Below are positions 58,201 to 64,000 of a stretch of 64,000 nt of DNA, in pieces. Within the stretch, counting starts at the first letter, position 1; each line of letters opens with the position of its first letter. The notes below the pieces were generated by a model that worked only from the letters and a program-made list of their open reading frames with translations, did no database searches and was not told the DNA's origin. Location of the stretch: positions 4,793,058-4,857,057 of the forward strand of contig SCHM01000003.1 of assembly GCA_004123355.1 (NCBI GenBank), in the 5' to 3' direction. A program made the position numbers and the translations under genes. The stretch comes from Amphirosellinia nigrospora. Its lineage: Eukaryota > Ascomycota > Sordariomycetes > Xylariales > Xylariaceae.

Positions 58201-58612
58201 AAACGAACACAGCAAAGCGTAAGACCGGCGGCACTGGGCGAGGCCCTGGTCGTTGGCCAAAGGGAACCAAGAAGAGTGACTATGGTAATGCCGATAGTGG
58301 TCCTGGCCTGCCTCCTGCTTGGATTGAGAAGCAAAAGCAAAAGCTACCCTCAACGATCACCGATCCTGATGATGAGAACGAGATGCACGACTTCAAGTAC
58401 AGGTCGGTGAGACAAGGGTAACGAAGGGCAAGCAAGTGGAAACTATTTCAGCTAAGTTCGAGGTCAATAGTGAGGAAGCACATTCAGAAAGCGCTATTCG
58501 GCCAAGCGCCTCCAGTATGAATAGCGCCAAGGCTGGCCTGGCGATAGATGATGATATTACTATGGGTCAGACTGAGGAGTATGATGCAGATGCCCCAGGT
58601 GAGGAGGATTGA
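55242..58612 (+). CDS. SAS3: MYST histone acetyltransferase, Sas3/Mst2 type
   Basis: This is the catalytic subunit of a NuA3-like complex acetylating histone H3, mainly Lys14, by family knowledge. From MANAQLMEEELQQS a very acidic N-terminal region of some 300 codons leads to a basic linker and the MYST domain. The domain has FGGWEIDTWYAAPYP, the C2HC zinc finger (LYICEFCLKYMNSDYVAWRH...KCPAKHPPG), the catalytic region NLCLLAKLFLGSKTLYYDVEP, and acetyl-CoA loop IHQRKGYGHLLIDFSYLL. The Sas3-like tail TGGTGRGPGRWPKGTKKSDY is followed by SGPGLPPAWIEKQKQK, and the end is acidic, closing at TGA 58610-58612. I see no convincing intron. Frame changes lie near 55600, 56197, 56885 (YPEEYSRN expected), 57672, about 57945, about 58195 and 58420. 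No PHD finger is visible. Confidence 0.88.
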
Positions 58613-59362
58613 TAATGGGGTATTATACACTTATCTTGTAGACCTGATGTATACTATTGAATGGGTGCATTCTGAGGCGTGCTGGTTTTAGATGGCAGTC
58701 GGTATGGCACGCAACTTCTGGTACGCTCTCAAGAGCCTCGGGCGTTATGGGTCTGCTGGGGATTACTGAGATACCTAGAATTGTCTACTTGTGTAAGGAT
58801 TTTGAATTAATGGCGCGCCGATAGGTAGTTGAATTATCATAACTTCCATTGGTGAGGCAGTACAGTATGCATTTAGCCTGTGTGCTTGCGATTGGTGACT
58901 GTCTGATGACTGCGCGATGACTGCTCGGTACCTTAACTATTGCTTACCTACTTACCTACCTACCTACACTTTCAAAGCCCGGCAGGGAGGAGAGACCCCT
59001 GCAACTTAGCGCTGGCACTCCCTAACCTTTATTGTTTCAGCCTTGTTAAGGACCAAAACTCGAGCCCCTTTCCGAGTGTTGTATCTACCTCCAACACGAC
59101 AGGCACAAGGTGACTTAAACGCTTCCGTGTTCTCTTCGATCACTATTCAAGGCAATTGAAACCATCAAATGAATTGTTACGGTAATTCACAGCGGCGACA
59201 CTCTCAATTCTCTTGTTTTCACTTTTAAATTCACCCAATCAATACACTATGAATCTTATCTCTGGATTGAGGTAGCAGTACGTAAAAGGCAGTCAGGCAC
59301 GTTTCCGGTTTCGACCATCGCAAGCCCACAACTCACGCCAGCTTGCAGCCAAGAACGCGATC
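58613..59362. other. intergenic with CTAC/CCTA repeats
   Basis: This spacer lies between SAS3 and the cyclase-like gene, both on the plus strand. A TTAC/CTAC run occurs at about 58944-58970. No gene is recognised. Confidence 0.5.
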
Positions 59363-60574
59363 ATGTTTTTAGCGCGTGTTGCACTTCTCACACAGCCGCT
59401 CGTGCTACTGTCGTGGCTTACGTCGCCTGTGCTTGCCTACACGGCGCTCTCGGACCATTTCTTAAAACTCATCCCATCTGGCGGCGATGACTTCGATATC
59501 GATAATGGCAAACTATTGGCGCCGATATTAATTCCGCGGGTGCCCGGGACGCCGGGTCAGGCCATTGCACAAGAGCACTTTGTCAACTTCTTCCGTGAGG
59601 AGCTTCCGAGCTGGAGCATTGAATGGTTCAACTCAACAGGAAAGACACCAGTGACTGGAGATCGCGAAATCCCATTTCAGAATCTGCTCTTTAAGCGCGA
59701 GCCACCATGGGTCAAGGAAGGACAAAGCAATTTGCTCACGCTTGTTGCCCATTATGATAGCAAGATCTCGCCGAGGCTTTATCGGGGCTACGGATAGCGC
59801 AGTGGTGTGCGATCCTCATGCACGTAGCTCGCACTATCGACCGCTTTGTTACGCAGATGCATGATGAGATGAGTGCCCTAGGCGAGGGGGGCACCGTTCC
59901 CATGGATATGGGCGTCCAGATCCTGTTACTAGACGGGGAGGAAGCATTTAAGGACTGGACGAAAACAGACTCCCTTTATGGCGCCAGGTATGGCCTACTC
60001 CGTTTCACAATCACCGTTACTCCCAATTTCCCAAAGGTTACAAGATATCAAACTATGGGAGATCGACTAACAATACATACAGAGCCCTGGCCGAACTCTG
60101 GGAGTCTTCCTATCATCCGGCTACTTCGTTCTACAAGAACCCGCTAGACCAGATCAGCATGTTCGTACTCACCTAGACCTGCTCGGATCAGCAAACCCCG
60201 TCGTGAGGTCGCCTTTCTTGCCGACCCACTGGGCATATCGTGCCATGGCCAACATCGAGCAACGGATGCGGCAGCTAAACTTACTCGAGTCCAAGCCGGA
60301 CGGGCCATTCTTGCGTGATGCCGAGAAAAAGTTCTCGAAATTCGGCTTAGGTATGGTGGAGGACGACCATATTCCGTTTATGCGCCGTGGCGTGCCTATA
60401 CTACATGTAATCACAACACCGTTCCCGTCTGTCTGGCATACTATGGATGACGACGGTGCACATCTTGACATGCCCACTGTCCGCGACTGGTCGCGCATCG
60501 TAACTGCATTCACTCTGGAGTGGCTGGATATGATGGAGGTCGAGCCAAAGGATGAGGTTCCGGCGAACACATAA
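59363..60574 (+). CDS. secreted M28-family glutaminyl-peptide cyclotransferase-like enzyme
   Basis: This zinc enzyme of the M28/glutaminyl cyclase fold would convert N-terminal Gln to pyroglutamate in the secretory pathway. It begins with a signal peptide (TQPLVLLSWLTSPVLAYT). Family blocks are RVPGTPGQAIAQEHFVNFF, LLTLVAHYDSK, VQILLLDGEEAF (zinc-site Glu), KNPLDQISMFVL, FGLGMVEDDHIPFMRRGVPIL and PSVWHTMDDDGAHLD (His ligand). Exons are 59363-59987 and 60083-60574; the 95-nt intron has branch site GACTAAC and joins YGARALAELWESS. Frame breaks occur near 59775-59815 (SPEGFIGATDSAV expected; the zinc-site Asp is in ATDSA) and near 60174 (a C missing before LDLLGSANP). All zinc-site blocks are present across frames. 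Confidence 0.88.
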
Positions 60575-62530
60575 CTGTATATTTAAGTTTTATTTCCTCG
60601 TATTGTTGTTGTGCCGTTCTGCCGTTCCTCGCGTACCTGATGCTCTGGGTTACTTAACTACTAGCGATATTCTGCCATGTGTAGGTGTACGTGAGCATTG
60701 GTGTTTCAGTCAATTACTAAGCAAAAAACCTCTTGAAAACCCTCAATTCACATGCTTGTTCAAGTGTAGATGTTAGGCTTCCTGAGTCTCATATGCCTGT
60801 TTTGTTTTCATACCTTTTCACCGTTTTATGGATGCCAACAATCAATCAAACTAAGCCTGTGCTAGGTTTAATCTCTGCACAACTAAGGATATTTTTTAAC
60901 ATATTCGATATCTAAAATTGGACCCTTGCCAGGAGGTTTAAAACCCGGCACAAGTGGCGTTGTAGTTATTCAGCGTCATCAAATTGTACCTGTGTATCCC
61001 ACCTCAGACGTCATTTTCGGTTTCTACAGAGACGTACTTCATCACCCCAGACAAAATACCTAGACTCACAGGATTTGGTCCAGCTTTCGTACCATTCACG
61101 AACTCATAAAGCGCGTCCCAAATATTATCTACTGGCTAGGCGTACAGCGTGAGATCTAAGACGACAACGCGTGCGCAGTTTCTGCCACGTCTAATTGTTC
61201 AATTAGGCGGGGTAAAGTCATATGAGGTTGCTGCTTGCGCGTCGTTGAAAAATCATTGACCAGTTTTTATACGGCCAATAACCTTTGTTGCATTGACAGC
61301 AGTGAAACTTTAGCGACCAGGGACAAAACCATAACAACCTAATAGAGTTTACCGTGACACCTAGTGTGCAGGCAGCCGTTATTACTGCTCAAGTAGGTAG
61401 GTAAATGTGTTTATGTACCTCATATATCCATCAACCTAAGGTAAATTATATGTAGTAGGTACTATAACTTAACCAGCTTCGTTTTTTACCACCTACCTTG
61501 GTGCACTGGACGGGTTAGATGCTCTGTGATATATAAGCTAAGTAAGTATGTAGGGTGTTACCTACTTTACCTACCTAGTACGCTATACCTCTGGTCCGGC
61601 AAAGAAATCGGTTCTGCGTCACTTTCCCTTTCGGTGCCAAGCAAGTTGTGGCGCTATTCTATTCGCTGCCTACCAACTTGGACGAATACTTAGCTACGCA
61701 ACCCCTTAACTTTCAATAACATACCTTAGGTAGGTACTGTTGGATCTCAAGAGGGGTGATTTGGCTGCGGGCATCTCGCAAGGTCACTCTCGATTCTAGC
61801 GCGACACAAGGTCGGGCATAAAAGTTGGCAGAACAGGACAGGACAGGGCAGTACAGGGCAGTCAGTACAGGGCAGTCAGTACAGGGCAGTCAGTACAGGG
61901 CAGTCAGTACAGGGCAGTCAGTACAGGGCAGCCTGGAGCAGACGAAAAGAGACGGACGAGCCGCGCTATTCCAAATTGACAACCAAAGCCATCTGCCAAG
62001 CCGAGCATTACGTTGTGTCGCTCCAGGGCCCTTCCAGCGACAGCTTGGCACTCGGCCGTCTCCCCTCCCAACCTCATCACCGTCGTCCATTCAATCCATT
62101 CACCTATCTAGTTACTTCATTCATTCATTCATTAATTCTCTCCGCCTTGCAAACTTGACACGACCCTATAATCCCCCTACCTGCCGCCTTCTCTCGCTGC
62201 AGCCATCCACGTAGTGTCGCGCCCAATCGCCATCTTTTCTCGACCATCATCCCGCCTCGGGAGTGCTGTTGAGATCCGATCCATCCAATCCAATTCGACC
62301 ATTCTTCCATCGCCTGATCACCATCGCGCACCCAACCGCCTCTTTCCCGGCACGGGTCTATTCCACCTCAGTGGATTGCGCATTCAATCGCGCCAGCTGC
62401 TGGTTCTCCAGCGGTCATATCCTTTACGCACCACTGCCTCTGAGTGCTTTCGCCCAACGACGCGCAACCGTGCAACCACCGAGTCCTTGCCTTCCCCTTA
62501 CCCCTATTTTCCGCAGACAACACCGGCAAG
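60575..62530. other. long intergenic region, epsin promoter and leader
   Basis: No gene is seen in about 2 kb. The left part is AT-rich; TAGGTA-type words cluster at 61385-61600. A minisatellite lies at 61837-61930, followed by a C/T-rich stretch (62030-62530) that is typical of a long leader for the epsin gene. A plus-strand ORF across the minisatellite is an artefact of the repeat. Confidence 0.55.
61837..61930. repeat. 14-nt minisatellite upstream of epsin
   Basis: The unit GTACAGGGCAGTCA starts at 61851 and recurs with exact 14-nt spacing at 61865, 61879, 61893, 61907 and 61921, giving six copies. Degenerate AGGACAGG words precede it. It lies about 600 nt upstream of the epsin start. Confidence 0.9.
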
Positions 62531-63744
62531 ATGTCGAAGGTAATGAGAAGCGTCAAAAATGTCACCAAGGGGTACTCTATTGTGCAGGTGAAGGTCCGCG
62601 AAGGTTGGTTCGCTCGCGCTTCTTCCTTCCGATTACCAACAACGGTTAGAGCGTCGCGTGCTAATGGTGTATTCCCATAGCGACAAGTAATGATCCATGG
62701 GGTCCAACCGGTACTCAGATGAGCGAGATTGCTCAGATGACGTATAATTCGTATGTTACCATGGCACCATTCATTCAGTGTCCCATTCAGTCCATCTAAC
62801 CATGCCACAGGTCATCCGAGTTCTACGACATAATGGATATGATTGACAAGCGACTGAATGACAAAGGCAAGAATTGGAGGCACGTTCTCAAGGCCCTCAA
62901 AGTTCTCGACTACTGTCTGCATGAAGGTTCTGAACTAGTTGTGACGTGGGGTCGTAAGAACATTTATATTATTAAGACATTACGCGAGTTCGTCTATATC
63001 GATGAAGAAGGCCGAGACGTGGGTCAGAATGGTGCGTAATTTGGTCACGTCCATGCCGTGTTTTTTCGTGCTAACAAACACAGTGCGTGTTGCGGCAAAG
63101 GAGCTCACAGCCTTGATCCTCGACGAAGAGAGGCTGCGCGCCGAGCGAAGTGATAGGAAAACATGGAAGTCTCGAGTCACTGGCATCGAAGAGTTTGCTC
63201 CGACCACTGCTCCTAGTGGCAGCCATCGACAACAACGCCCTGTCCGACAGCAACACAGCGATGAGGAAGATGCAGAGTATAAACTAGCAATCGAGGCGAG
63301 CAAATACCAAGAGGAAGAGGATAGAAGGAAGCGTGAAAGCCGTGGAGCTGGTGCTGGTGAAGACGATGACGATCTCGCAAAAGCCATCAAACTCAGCAGA
63401 GAGGAGGACGAACGCCGGAAACGAGACCTAGAAGAAGTCAATGCTGCATCACTTTTTGATCCTGCACCGAGTGCCCAGCCTCAACCCACTGGTATGAATA
63501 TGGGCTACCAGCAGGGCAATAACGTCGATTGGCTAGGCAATCCGATCGACCAAAGCCAGTTCATGCAACCACAGCCAACGGGGTTTGTTAACAACGCTTA
63601 TACCGGACAGCCCAACAATAACGGCTACTCAAACGGCTTTGGACAACAACCAACCGGCATGTACGATCCTTACGGCCAGCAGAACCAACAGCAAAATCAG
63701 CCGCAACCCTTTCAGATGCAGCCAACCGGTTATAATCCCTACGC

Positions 63745-63783
<39 letters not shown>

Positions 63784-64000
63784 GCAACAGCAGCAGCAAG
63801 CGTTCCAGCCACAACAGACTTCATCTCCCGAACCAGCTCCTCAAGCGGGAAGCAACAACCCCTGGGCAAGCAATAATAACACTCACCTTGGAGTCCAATC
63901 AACTATACAGCCGATGCAGACTGGTTCAAACAATCCATTTGCTTCGACTTTCTCACGACCCCAGACCGCCAAAGCACCATCTATGCCGACGCTCAACACC
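62531..64000 (+). CDS. ENT1: epsin, ENTH-domain endocytic adaptor (C-terminus outside window)
   Basis: Epsins bind PtdIns(4,5)P2, ubiquitinated cargo and clathrin/EH-domain proteins in endocytosis. The ENTH domain starts MSKVMRSVKNVTKGYSIVQV, with TSNDPWGPTGTQMSEIAQMTY, MIDKRLNDKGKNWRHVLKAL and IKTLREFVYID. Two ubiquitin-interacting motifs follow (AEYKLAIEASKYQEEE and DLAKAIKLSREEDE). A Gln/Asn/Pro-rich tail contains repeated PQPTG-type boxes, an NPW and an NPF motif. Exons are 62531-62603, 62681-62750, 62811-63031 and from 63084 on; introns are 77, 60 and 52 nt. No frame break is visible. The gene runs beyond 64000. Confidence 0.94.
63746..63799 (+). repeat. CAG/CAA tract (18 Gln) in epsin
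   Basis: Eighteen consecutive Gln codons, mostly CAG with some CAA, lie in the disordered tail of the epsin. Such tracts commonly vary in length between strains. Confidence 0.95.

Noticed and set aside
63588-63902. minus-strand frame rich in Ala/Val or Leu
   Set aside because: Antisense of the CAG repeat in epsin.
1-64000. repeat-induced point mutation as cause of the broken frames
   Set aside because: The breaks are one-base losses, not C-to-T stops, and GC-rich coding sequence is otherwise preserved; only the repeated tail element shows transition-biased differences.
1-64000. CRISPR array, rRNA, plasmid or phage features
   Set aside because: No regularly spaced repeats other than simple satellites, and gene content is eukaryotic with introns throughout.

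Overview
The window is nuclear DNA of a filamentous ascomycete (Pezizomycotina, probably Sordariomycetes; inferred, not proven). Genes carry short introns of about 45-180 nt with GTAAGT-type donors, CTAAC-like branch sites and AG acceptors. Leaders are pyrimidine-rich and intergenic DNA is rich in TAGGTA-like words. Most proteins belong to families typical of moulds. I see about 25 protein genes or gene remnants and one tRNA. There is no CRISPR array, rRNA or intact transposon.

Layout. 1-18.6 kb is mostly conserved genes: a BTB/ankyrin/RCC1-type protein (cut by the window edge), mitochondrial 2-oxodicarboxylate carrier, an F-box-like acidic protein, ribosome-biogenesis factor BUD22, a short-chain dehydrogenase, the mitochondrial oxoglutarate/malate carrier, and a fungal family joining a methyltransferase-like motif to two membrane helices. 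19-42 kb is accessory: two unrelated P450s, an amidoligase-family protein, an Ada/AraC-type DNA-methyl sensor, a DUF1203 protein, a BAHD/TRI101-like acyltransferase, a secreted HAD-type protein, a HAD pseudogene, a small secreted cysteine-rich protein and short orphan genes. It also holds sulfide:quinone oxidoreductase and tRNA-Val(AAC). 43.5-64 kb returns to housekeeping genes: peroxisomal thiolase, an ornithine cyclodeaminase/mu-crystallin homologue, beta-carbonic anhydrase, ribosomal protein eL8, tRNA thiolase NCS6, MYST acetyltransferase Sas3, a glutaminyl cyclase-like M28 enzyme and an epsin (cut by the right edge).

A dominant feature is that many highly conserved genes (eL8, NCS6, SAS3, ODC, thiolase, carbonic anhydrase, the first P450) are broken by single-base deletions, nearly all shortening a short homopolymer. 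Others nearby (BUD22, oxoglutarate carrier, second P450, secreted HAD, Ada, epsin) are perfectly open once introns are removed. Because essential genes are hit, I read most of these breaks as uncorrected long-read error rather than biology. Gene spans below are therefore given across the breaks, and each suspected break is noted.

The genes do not form one pathway. The accessory block has ingredients of secondary metabolism (P450s, acyltransferase, SDR) but no backbone synthase. The most unusual signals are an 11-nt and a 6-nt microexon, a short C-terminal tail/intron sequence repeated near 22, 32 and 41.5 kb, the amidoligase and DUF1203 genes (families better known from bacteria), and a candidate secreted effector.
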